Of a stretch of DNA of 5,294 nucleotides, positions 1 to 5,294 are shown piece by piece. Source of the DNA: Prevotella sp. (GTDB taxonomy: Bacteria; Bacteroidota; Bacteroidia; Bacteroidales; Bacteroidaceae); NCBI GenBank assembly GCA_021204565.1, contig JAJPZE010000265.1, forward strand, positions 1-5,294, in the 5' to 3' direction. Under the pieces are notes generated by a model. It did not search any database. It was not told where the DNA came from and worked only from the letters and a program-made list of their open reading frames with translations. The position numbers and the translations under genes were made by a program. How positions within the stretch are numbered: position 1 is the first letter of the stretch; each line of letters opens with the position of its first letter.

Positions 1-2
1 CT

Positions 3-71
3 CCCGTTCGCGGACAGGTGAACATCGTACGCAAGTCGGACGGAAGCGTGAAGAATGTCTTCGTGAAATAA
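3..71 (+). CDS. C-terminal end of an unidentified protein (5' end outside window)
   Basis: An open frame enters from the left edge and stops at TAA 69-71, giving 22 visible residues that end in SVKNVFVK. The alternating hydrophobic and charged pattern (VNIVRKSDGSVKNVFVK) reads like a final beta-hairpin of an extracellular or surface protein. It loosely resembles the lysine-ending tails of Bacteroidota type IX secretion sorting domains, but the usual aromatic residue after the glycine is missing, so this is only a resemblance. Of the other + frames, one closes early at 19-21; another stays open to a TAA at 80-82 but gives an arginine- and glutamate-rich sequence that looks less protein-like. 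A strong hairpin 40 bases downstream fits the end of a transcription unit. Too little is visible to assign a function. Confidence 0.5.
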   Translation, partial: PVRGQVNIVRKSDGSVKNVFVK

Positions 72-110
72 GCGAAATGAATTAAACAATAAAGTAGCAT
101 TTTTCTTCAT

Positions 111-157
111 GACGCGGGACGACACGGGAGTGTTGCCCCGCGTTTCGTTATCTTATT
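111..157 (+). terminator. Possible terminator of the upstream gene (first hairpin)
   Basis: The first repeat unit forms a stem of 15 positions with 14 pairs (two of them G-U) and a GGGA tetraloop. It begins 40 bases after the TAA at 69-71 and is followed by a T-rich but interrupted stretch, TTTCGTTATCTTATT (143-157). Position and stem strength fit an intrinsic terminator. The broken T tract and the presence of a second similar hairpin directly after make this uncertain; it could equally be a dispersed intergenic repeat or a 3' end stabiliser. Confidence 0.35.
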
Positions 158-209
158 GCCGCAGGCGGTACGGGAGTGTTGCCCTGCGTTTCGTGTTCGG
201 AATGCCGCA
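111..209 (+). repeat. Tandem 46-47 base hairpin repeat, two full units and a decayed third start
   Basis: ACGGGAGTGTTGCCC is followed by C or T and then GCGTTTCGT at 124-148 and again at 170-194, identical at 24 of 25 positions and 46 bases apart. Each copy is the loop plus right arm of a hairpin. In unit 1, 111-125 pairs with 130-144 around a GGGA tetraloop (126-129), with one A-C mismatch (119/136). In unit 2, 160-165 pairs with 183-188 and 166-171 with 176-181, leaving C182 bulged around the same GGGA loop (172-175). The sole right-arm difference (C139 to T185) is matched on the left arm (G116 to A163). Further left-arm changes (A122 to G168, C123 to T169) swap Watson-Crick pairs for G-U pairs. 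The segment TGCCGCA (157-163) recurs at 203-209, which looks like the start of a third, lost unit. The G-U pairs favour a + strand transcript. The role is unknown. Confidence 0.72.
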
Positions 210-339
210 CCAAATTGTGCAATTATGCGTCGAAATCATAACTCCTGGGTCAGGCAGATAGAGAGAATGCGAGGGTGTTGTCCCTTTTCGGGAGAGTCTT
301 TTTCCGTATGCTTAGAAGAGAAGGTTCGGCGGTTTTGAT

Positions 340-347
340 TATCTTTG
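340..347 (+). promoter_or_regulatory. Bacteroidota-type promoter (-7 element) for the copper ATPase
   Basis: TATCTTTG matches the Bacteroidota -7 consensus TAnnTTTG exactly. It would place the transcript start near 352-356 and leave a leader of about 25 bases before the ATG at 379. The partner -33 element (TTTG or TTG) is not clear at the expected 19-21 base spacing, where the sequence is around AGAAGAAGG. The leader has no good Shine-Dalgarno site close to the ATG (GGAG at 350-353 is too far away), which is normal in this phylum. Confidence 0.6.
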
Positions 348-378
348 CGAGGAGTAAAACAGCATCTTATAACCGACT

Positions 379-2325
379 ATGAAGAAGACCGTACCCGTAG
401 TGGGGCTTGCTTGCTCGGCGTGTTCGGCGCATGTGGAGGCGGCTTTGAGGGAGACTGAGGGCGTGCGCGAGGCGAGCGTCTCGTTATTATTGCGTTCGGC
501 AACGATTGATTTCGACGAGAGCGTTACATCGTTGGAGGCGTTGAAAGCGGCGGTGAACGACATCGGTTACGACCTTGTTATCGACGGCGGGATATCCGTT
601 CGGGCGGTGGAGGAGCGGGCGTATAAGGTGTTGAAACGCCGTGTGTTGCTCGCGTGGATATGTGCTGCGGCGGTGATGTCGGTATCGATGCATTGGCTCC
701 GGCCGGGCGACGCGGATATGTCGAACCAAGTTATGCTTCTCTTTGCGTTGCTCTCCATAATCGTCTGCGGCCGGCAGATATTCGTCTCCGCATATAAAAA
801 CATCATTCACGGGCACGCTAATATGGACACGCTTGTTGCTCTTTCAACATCCGTAACGTTTCTTTTCAGCGTGTTCAATACATTTTTCGGTTCGTCGGTA
901 TGGGGCGTCAGGGGCATCGTCTGGCATACGTATTTCGATACTCCGGCTATGATTCTGGCGTTCGTTCTCACGGGTCGTCTGCTTGAAGAGCGTGCGAAAA
1001 CGAGTACGACAAGCGCCATACGGGAGCTGATGAGTATCGCTCCGACGACGGCGAAGCTCGTAAAAGAGGATGCTGACGGCAGGGAAACGACGAGCGAGAT
1101 ACCCGTTTCAACCATCCGCCCGGGGGACAGGCTGGCTGTCGGAGCGGGTTGCCGGATACCCGCCGACGGCGTTCTTGTCCGGGCGGAGAGCTTTATGACG
1201 GCGGATGAAGTATATGTCGACGAGAGCATGTTAACGGGCGAGCCGACGCCCGCAGGCAGACGAAGCGGCGACAGAGTGTATGCCGGCACGATCGTGAGCC
1301 AAGGGTCGTGCGTGGTGGAGGCGCGTCTGACCGGCACGGATACCGCTATCGAGCGGATTACGAGTATCGTTCGCGGGTCGTTGGAGCACAAGACGCCCGT
1401 TGAACGCGCTACCGACCGGGCGGCGGCGCTCTTCGCTCCGGCGGTGTTTCTTATAGCTGCCGTCACTTTTGTTTGTTGGATAGCGGCATGCGGCATGTCC
1501 GCTCTTCCGACGGCTCTGATGGCTGCGATGGCGGTTATTGTTGTTGCCTGCCCCTGTGCGATGGGTCTTGCGACGCCGACCGCGCTAACCGTAGGTATCG
1601 GGCGGGCCGCGAAGAGACATATATTGATAAAGGATGCGGCGGCGCTTGAAATGCTCCGGCGGATAGATGTTCTCGTGGCTGACAAGACCGGCACGCTAAC
1701 CATACCCAACCCGAATATTAATTTCGCGCGAGCCGACAACCTGCCCTACGAGGAGCGCGAGACGTTGAAAGCGAACGCGCGGGAGACGGTCGGGGAGTTG
1801 CAAAGCAGAGGTATCGACGTGTATCTGATGAGCGGCGATAGGGCGGAAGCGGTGGAGTATTGGGCAAAGAAGACGGGTATAAGGCATTGGCAAAGCGATG
1901 TCCGGCCTGGCGATAAGGAGGAGCTTGTCCGCCGTCTGCATAACGAGGGGTACATCGTCGCTATGATTGGCGACGGGATAAACGACACTCAGGCGCTCGC
2001 GGCAGCCGATGTCGCGCTCTCCGTCGGACGGGGTACGGACGTGGCAATGGATATCGCGCAGGTGATTATACAGGGCGACGATCTTGGCGCCATCACCGAT
2101 GCCGTCGACCTTAGCCGAAGGACGATGCGTCTGGTTTGGCAGAATCTGTTCTGGGCGTTCATATATAATATTGTGTCAATTCCCCTCGCCGCCGGCGTCC
2201 TTTATATTTTCGGGATACATTGGAGCATATCCCCGATGTGGGCGGCATTACTCATGGCGCTGTCGTCAATCAGCGTCGTAGCTAACTCGCTTCGCCCGCA
2301 AGCGTCGTTTGGGAATATTCTTTGA
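379..2325 (+). CDS. copA: CopA-like copper-transporting P1B-type ATPase with a missing N-domain
   Basis: This 648-residue inner-membrane protein belongs to the heavy-metal P-type ATPases, which expel Cu(I) (or Ag(I)) using ATP. Domains in order: one heavy-metal-associated domain (about 4-70) with the metal motif LACSAC (Cys12, Cys15); membrane helices near 87-106, 117-137, 150-170 and 185-205; the actuator domain with LTGEP (285-289); helices near 350-372 and 378-400 with the Cu(I)-type CPC motif (391-393); the phosphorylation motif DKTGTLT (Asp435); MSGD (484-487, the usual TGD); GDGINDT (531-537); and two last helices carrying YN (596-597) and MALSS (626-630), the residues that mark copper specificity. 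Oddly, only 43 residues separate DKTGTLT from the MSGD region. The usual N-domain of roughly 100-120 residues, with its HP and GxG nucleotide-binding motifs, is absent, although the frame is intact. Family members with one metal domain are usually about 730-750 residues, so the shortfall matches. The start at ATG 379 is supported by the promoter at 340-347 and by the metal domain beginning at once. The gene appears monocistronic. Copper specificity is well supported; whether it is an active pump is open. Confidence 0.9.
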   Translation: MKKTVPVVGLACSACSAHVEAALRETEGVREASVSLLLRSATIDFDESVTSLEALKAAVNDIGYDLVIDGGISVRAVEERAYKVLKRRVLLAWICAAAVMSVSMHWLRPGDADMSNQVMLLFALLSIIVCGRQIFVSAYKNIIHGHANMDTLVALSTSVTFLFSVFNTFFGSSVWGVRGIVWHTYFDTPAMILAFVLTGRLLEERAKTSTTSAIRELMSIAPTTAKLVKEDADGRETTSEIPVSTIRPGDRLAVGAGCRIPADGVLVRAESFMTADEVYVDESMLTGEPTPAGRRSGDRVYAGTIVSQGSCVVEARLTGTDTAIERITSIVRGSLEHKTPVERATDRAAALFAPAVFLIAAVTFVCWIAACGMSALPTALMAAMAVIVVACPCAMGLATPTALTVGIGRAAKRHILIKDAAALEMLRRIDVLVADKTGTLTIPNPNINFARADNLPYEERETLKANARETVGELQSRGIDVYLMSGDRAEAVEYWAKKTGIRHWQSDVRPGDKEELVRRLHNEGYIVAMIGDGINDTQALAAADVALSVGRGTDVAMDIAQVIIQGDDLGAITDAVDLSRRTMRLVWQNLFWAFIYNIVSIPLAAGVLYIFGIHWSISPMWAALLMALSSISVVANSLRPQASFGNIL

Positions 2326-2332
2326 CGTGTTT

Positions 2333-2375
2333 GGAGCTTAGTCGCCCGCCCGCCGGATATCGCTCCGCGTTTTTC
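2333..2375 (+). terminator. Weak candidate terminator after the copper ATPase gene
   Basis: GGAGC (2333-2337) can pair with GCTCC (2362-2366) across a 24-base loop. Alternatively CGGA (2354-2357) pairs with TCCG (2364-2367) across six bases. Either is followed by CGTTTTT (2369-2375). The site begins 8 bases after the ATPase stop and lies mostly inside the 3' end of the convergent acyltransferase gene, as expected where only 12 bases separate the two genes. The stems are short, so this is tentative. Confidence 0.25.
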
Positions 2376-3357
2376 CAATCATAAACGGAAAGAACTTTAT
2401 AATGATGAATGTAAGAAGTGACATCAGCGCCACGACAACGGCAAAGTCCGCCAGCACGAGCAGATAATTGCCGTTATACGCCAGTTGGAACCGCCTGAAT
2501 GCCATGCCCGTGAGCAACGGCACGCCCCCGCAAAGGAAATAAAAGACAATGCTGTTGCGCCCCACATAGTTGAGGAAACGGCACCGGCTGAAACGTTTGA
2601 AGAATGTTATCACGACGAACGAGGCAAGAACGGTATCGGCGAAAAAGACGGGGAAGGAAGTTATATGCTCCGGACTGACCGGCACGCATATACCGTAACG
2701 GCATTCAAACACCTTGATTATGACAACCGCAGCCAACACCGGCAAGCACAGCCAAATACCCGAACGCCGGTCAAAAGAGTGTTCCGCCTTATGATAAAAG
2801 TATCCGATGCAGAGGTATACGAGGCTCATCAGGGCGATGTCAGCATTCCAGATATAAAGCAGATCACTATGGACGACAAAGGGAATTACCGCGAGCGACA
2901 CGCACCCGGCGGGGAGTATCGCGCCGCCATACCGTATAGACAGGGCAATGAGAGAGGCAAATATAATCCCCGCCAACACCCGTGCGGCAACAAACCAAGA
3001 AGCCTGACCGCACACAATTTCCAACAGCACGCCCGGCGTGAACACCGCCTCGCCGTACAACCATCTCTTCAATACGGCTATTATCGTGGTGAAAATGAAA
3101 TACGGGACAACAAGATGACGGAATTCGGAGAATAGCTTGCGCCTCAGACTAAACGGCTTCCTCTCCCTGAAAAACAAATATCCCGACACGATAAAGAACG
3201 TCATAAGCGCGTTCGTACCGAATAAATCAAAGCTGACAACGGGCTCTTCACCAACTAAATATATATCGGTATGATTGAGCACAATGCACAACATAGCGAT
3301 GCCGCGCACGGAATCAACCCATCTCTTGCGTACCCCCGGCGGAGTTGTAACCTGCAT
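2338..3357 (-). CDS. Membrane acyltransferase, acyltransferase 3 family
   Basis: The product is a 339-residue multi-pass membrane protein of the acyltransferase 3 family, which O-acetylates or otherwise acylates sugars and surface polysaccharides from the cytoplasmic membrane. Family signs are the N-terminal RWVDSVRGIAML (12-23) followed by the conserved His29 in the first membrane helix, FFIVSGYLFF (54-63) in the second, VPYF (84-87), SWF (120-122), and YVGRNSIVFYF (264-274) near the end. About ten hydrophobic segments are visible. The usual histidine after the last motif appears to be Cys276. The frame is open upstream to an ATG at 3510, but that would run 21 codons into the permease gene and across a promoter element; the ATG at 3357 sits just downstream of that promoter and directly before the family motif, so it is preferred. 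It resembles the fucose 4-O-acetylase-like members most. The acceptor substrate cannot be told from the sequence. No glycosyltransferase or polysaccharide genes are visible nearby. Confidence 0.85.
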   Translation of the reverse strand: MQVTTPPGVRKRWVDSVRGIAMLCIVLNHTDIYLVGEEPVVSFDLFGTNALMTFFIVSGYLFFRERKPFSLRRKLFSEFRHLVVPYFIFTTIIAVLKRWLYGEAVFTPGVLLEIVCGQASWFVAARVLAGIIFASLIALSIRYGGAILPAGCVSLAVIPFVVHSDLLYIWNADIALMSLVYLCIGYFYHKAEHSFDRRSGIWLCLPVLAAVVIIKVFECRYGICVPVSPEHITSFPVFFADTVLASFVVITFFKRFSRCRFLNYVGRNSIVFYFLCGGVPLLTGMAFRRFQLAYNGNYLLVLADFAVVVALMSLLTFIIIKFFPFMIGKTRSDIRRAGD

Positions 3358-3380
3358 GACGAATGTTTCTTTAACGTCTG

Positions 3381-3388
3381 CAAAGGTA
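3381..3388 (-). promoter_or_regulatory. Bacteroidota-type promoter (-7 element) for the acyltransferase
   Basis: Read on the - strand, 3388-3381 is TACCTTTG, a perfect TAnnTTTG. It lies in the 89-base gap between the second permease and the acyltransferase, 23 bases before the ATG at 3357. Upstream is very AT-rich (about 3389-3405), and TGTG at 3409-3406 is a poor -33 candidate with a 17-base spacer. The leader is A-rich (TTAAAGAAAC, 3373-3364) without a Shine-Dalgarno site. It suggests that the acyltransferase is transcribed on its own, though read-through from the permeases is possible. Confidence 0.6.
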
Positions 3389-3446
3389 TGCTTTAATATA
3401 TATAACACAGCCCGAAAGCCGGGAAATAACCTCGTGCGGACTATGC

Positions 3447-4547
3447 TCAGGCCGATGTCTTGCGGTAGCTTATAACCGCCCAGACATCCATTATCAGGGC
3501 AAAAGTACATAATGCAAGGAGCTGCGGAGCTATGTCGGAGAACGCTCCGCCCCGCAGAAAGACCGTCCGCATAGCGTCAATATAATAGCTCACGGGTATG
3601 AAACGGGTTAGCGTCTGCGCCCAATCGGGCATGCTGCTTATAGGCGTGAACAAGCCACTAAGCAACATCATACACACCACGAAGAACCATATAACGAAGA
3701 TTGCTTGTTGCATCGTGTCGCTGTAATTCGACACTATCAGCCCCATCCCGCTGAAGATTAACGCCAAAAGAAGCGAGCAGACGTAGATAAGGACGATATT
3801 TCCCGCGGGCGTGATACCGTAAACTATCCACGCCAAAACGAGACAGACGCTCAGCACGAGTACGCCTATGAGCCAATAAGGGATAAGTTTGGCGAGGATA
3901 AAAGCGAAACGGCTGACCGGCGTAACATTGATTTGCTCAATCGTTCCCGCCTCTTTCTCCCCGACAATATTTAACGCCGGGAGAAACCCGCACAACATCA
4001 TCATTAGGATTGACATCAGCGCGGGTATCATGAAACGCTTGTAATCGAGATGCTTGTTGTAAAGGGAGAGCGTCGAGAACGACGCCTGCGGCGTTACGCC
4101 CTGCGACATCCCGGCAAGCTCGGAGACGTTCTGCGTGATGATTGACGCCGCATACGACGCGCCTAACGAGCCTTTCATACCATTCACCGCATTCGCGGCA
4201 ACAAGCACGGACGGCACGGCGCCCCGGGCTAAATCACGCTCGTAATAGCGCGGTATCTCGATTATCAGGTCGGCAGAGGAGCGCTCTATATCTTCCAATG
4301 CGCCGTTATAGCTGTCCCGAAGGCCCTTGAACACAAAGTGATTATTACGCGCAATGCGCTCGGTAAGCCGCCCGGAGACAGGCGTGCGGTCGTTATCCAC
4401 AACCACCGCGCCTATATTATCCACCTCCATATCCGTCACCCAAGGCATCACGCACATAACCATTATAGGGAAAACGATTACCAACTTCGGGAGAAAACTG
4501 TTTCTACGGAATTGTATAAATTCTTTTCGTATCAATGCGCCGATCAT
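3447..4547 (-). CDS. ABC-2 type transporter permease subunit (second of a pair)
   Basis: This 366-residue inner-membrane protein has the classic ABC-2 exporter permease layout. A cytoplasmic N-terminus (IRKEFIQFRRN, 6-16) is followed by a first membrane helix (about 20-38), a large periplasmic domain (about 40-170), and then five further helices (about 172-194, 216-241, 248-273, 281-301 and 340-361). The cytoplasmic loop carries GEKEAGTIEQ (196-205), the coupling segment that contacts the ATPase, and SGLFTPISSMP (297-307) precedes the last helix, as in the YhhJ/YbhR group. The ATG overlaps the stop of the upstream permease by four bases (ATGA, 4547-4544), so the two are very likely translationally coupled and form one heterodimeric channel. 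Relatives export drugs, bile salts or other amphipathic compounds together with an ATPase and a HlyD-type adaptor; the substrate here is unknown. The gene is intact. Confidence 0.88.
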   Translation of the reverse strand: MIGALIRKEFIQFRRNSFLPKLVIVFPIMVMCVMPWVTDMEVDNIGAVVVDNDRTPVSGRLTERIARNNHFVFKGLRDSYNGALEDIERSSADLIIEIPRYYERDLARGAVPSVLVAANAVNGMKGSLGASYAASIITQNVSELAGMSQGVTPQASFSTLSLYNKHLDYKRFMIPALMSILMMMLCGFLPALNIVGEKEAGTIEQINVTPVSRFAFILAKLIPYWLIGVLVLSVCLVLAWIVYGITPAGNIVLIYVCSLLLALIFSGMGLIVSNYSDTMQQAIFVIWFFVVCMMLLSGLFTPISSMPDWAQTLTRFIPVSYYIDAMRTVFLRGGAFSDIAPQLLALCTFALIMDVWAVISYRKTSA

Positions 4548-5294
4548 AACCTTGACTTGAATTTCTTAATCGAGATAAAGAGCAACGCCGCCGCATATGC
4601 CGTCAGAACAGTTAACTCCGGAATTATTCTCCCCGCCCCGACACCCATAATCATCAGTTTGCGCATCGCGGAAATATACCAGCGGGCGGGCACCACCTGC
4701 GCAATACACTGCAAGATTACCGGCATAGACTCAATCGGGTATATCATTCCCGAGAGCAGAAGGCTCGGCATAAGAAGCAACATTGCCGACACGAGTATCG
4801 CCACGAGCTGCGTTTTGGCAATGATGCTTATAAGCAGGCCCAACGCCAAAGCCAACAAGATATAAAGCAACGACGCGGCGAAAATCCAGAACAAACTGCC
4901 CGCAACAGGCACGTCGAGCACAAACCGTGACAGCAGGAGTATGCAAACAAGTATCAGTATTGACAACAGGAAATAAGGCACCGCCTTGGCAACGATAATC
5001 ATCAACGGACGCACCGGCGAGACAAGAAGCACCTCCATAGTGCCCCGCTCCTTCTCCCTGACAATGCTTACGGCGGTCATCATCGCGCAGATAATCATCA
5101 GAAGCAGACCCATTATGCCGGGCACGAAGTTATACGCGCTCTTCATCTGCGGGTTATAAAGCAGCTTCTGACTAACCGGCAACGCGCCCGCCGCGCCCGC
5201 TACGGCAATGACCTGTTGGGCGTAAGCGGCCTGACTCACGGACTTGTTAGGGTCCGATGCAGCTGTAATTATCTGTATCCCGTCAGTGTTATCA
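4544..5294 (-). CDS. ABC-2 type transporter permease subunit (first of a pair), 5' end outside window
   Basis: About 249 C-terminal residues are visible. The frame stays open to the right edge; a GTG at 5239-5237 is internal rather than the start, because the residues before it (TAASDPNKSVSQAAYAQQV) match the periplasmic domain of YbhS/YbhR-like permeases, where a D-x-N-x segment precedes an alanine-rich helix. The missing part should be the first helix and most of the periplasmic domain. Visible parts are a helix (about 56-78), the coupling segment REKERGTMEVLLVSP (79-93), helices near 97-121, 131-158 and 163-182, the SGMIYPIESMP motif (181-191), and a final helix (about 226-242) before a basic tail. 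It differs clearly from its neighbour in sequence, so the pair is a heterodimer rather than a recent duplicate. An ATPase partner is not in the window and is expected further upstream. Confidence 0.88.
   Translation of the reverse strand, partial: DNTDGIQIITAASDPNKSVSQAAYAQQVIAVAGAAGALPVSQKLLYNPQMKSAYNFVPGIMGLLLMIICAMMTAVSIVREKERGTMEVLLVSPVRPLMIIVAKAVPYFLLSILILVCILLLSRFVLDVPVAGSLFWIFAASLLYILLALALGLLISIIAKTQLVAILVSAMLLLMPSLLLSGMIYPIESMPVILQCIAQVVPARWYISAMRKLMIMGVGAGRIIPELTVLTAYAAALLFISIKKFKSRL

Larger units (their letters stand above)
72..378. other. Non-coding region between the upstream gene and the copper ATPase
   Basis: This 307-base gap has no convincing gene. It starts with an AT-rich stretch (about 78-110), followed by the tandem hairpin repeats at 111-209. 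A short palindrome, AATTG-TG-CAATT, lies at 213-224. A small G/C stem, AGGG with CCCT (272-285), lies before a T run; the same CCC could instead pair with GGGA at 290-293. The region ends with the promoter element at 340-347. The only open frame of note (156-338) runs through the repeats and is rejected as a gene. No recognisable metal-regulator operator was identified. Confidence 0.7.

Noticed and set aside
156..338. Open frame of 60 codons on the + strand in the intergenic region
   Set aside because: It starts inside the tandem hairpin repeats, its sequence is rich in Cys and Arg with no recognisable domain, and it runs up to the promoter of the ATPase gene.
807..1739. Long open frame of 310 codons on the - strand inside the ATPase gene
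   Set aside because: It is the antisense of a clearly coding frame with CPC, TGE and DKTGTLT motifs; its Ser/Arg/Ala-rich product shows no domain and is a codon-bias shadow.
1681..1839. Frameshift or pseudogene explanation for the short copper ATPase
   Set aside because: The frame is continuous through both sides, the P-domain motifs after the gap are intact and in phase, and no stop codons are present.
2485..3135. Open frame of 216 codons on the + strand opposite the acyltransferase
   Set aside because: The - strand frame encodes a recognisable membrane acyltransferase; the + frame product is low in hydrophobics, rich in His, Arg and Glu, and matches no family.
3411..3423. Small hairpin CCCG-AAAGC-CGGG after the second permease gene as a terminator
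   Set aside because: The stem is only four pairs and no T run follows it on the - strand, so termination there is not supported.
4338..4865. Open frame of 175 codons on the + strand across the junction of the two permeases
   Set aside because: It spans the ATGA overlap of two well-supported - strand permease genes and shows no domain of its own.
5237..5239. GTG as the start of the right-hand permease gene
   Set aside because: The frame is open beyond it to the window edge, and the residues before it fit the permease family's periplasmic domain; starting here would lose the first membrane helix.

Overview
The window looks like chromosomal DNA from a member of the Bacteroidota, probably Bacteroidales. 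Two separate start regions carry a perfect TAnnTTTG promoter element (-7 type) placed 31 and 23 bases before a start codon, and the start codons lack a clear Shine-Dalgarno sequence. Base composition appears close to balanced. No rRNA, tRNA, CRISPR array, integrase or transposase was seen.

Layout. Bases 3-71 are the last 22 codons of an unidentified gene on the + strand. Bases 72-378 are non-coding. They hold a tandem pair of 46-47 base hairpin repeats whose differences keep the stems paired, and then the promoter of the next gene. Bases 379-2325 (+) encode a CopA-like heavy-metal (copper) P1B-type ATPase. It has every membrane and P-domain landmark, but the nucleotide-binding N-domain is reduced to a short linker. 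Only 12 bases separate its stop codon from the end of a convergent - strand block.

That block, read from right to left, contains the 3' part of an ABC-2 type permease (5294-4544), a second ABC-2 permease overlapping it by four bases (4547-3447), and a membrane acyltransferase (3357-2338). The acyltransferase has its own promoter in the 89-base gap after the second permease. The two permeases look like the paired membrane subunits of a YbhFSR-type exporter. The ATPase and adaptor genes expected with them would lie beyond the right edge.

The most unusual points are the copper ATPase lacking its N-domain and the covarying tandem hairpins upstream of it. Nothing in the sequence ties the ATPase functionally to the exporter or the acyltransferase; they converge from opposite directions.
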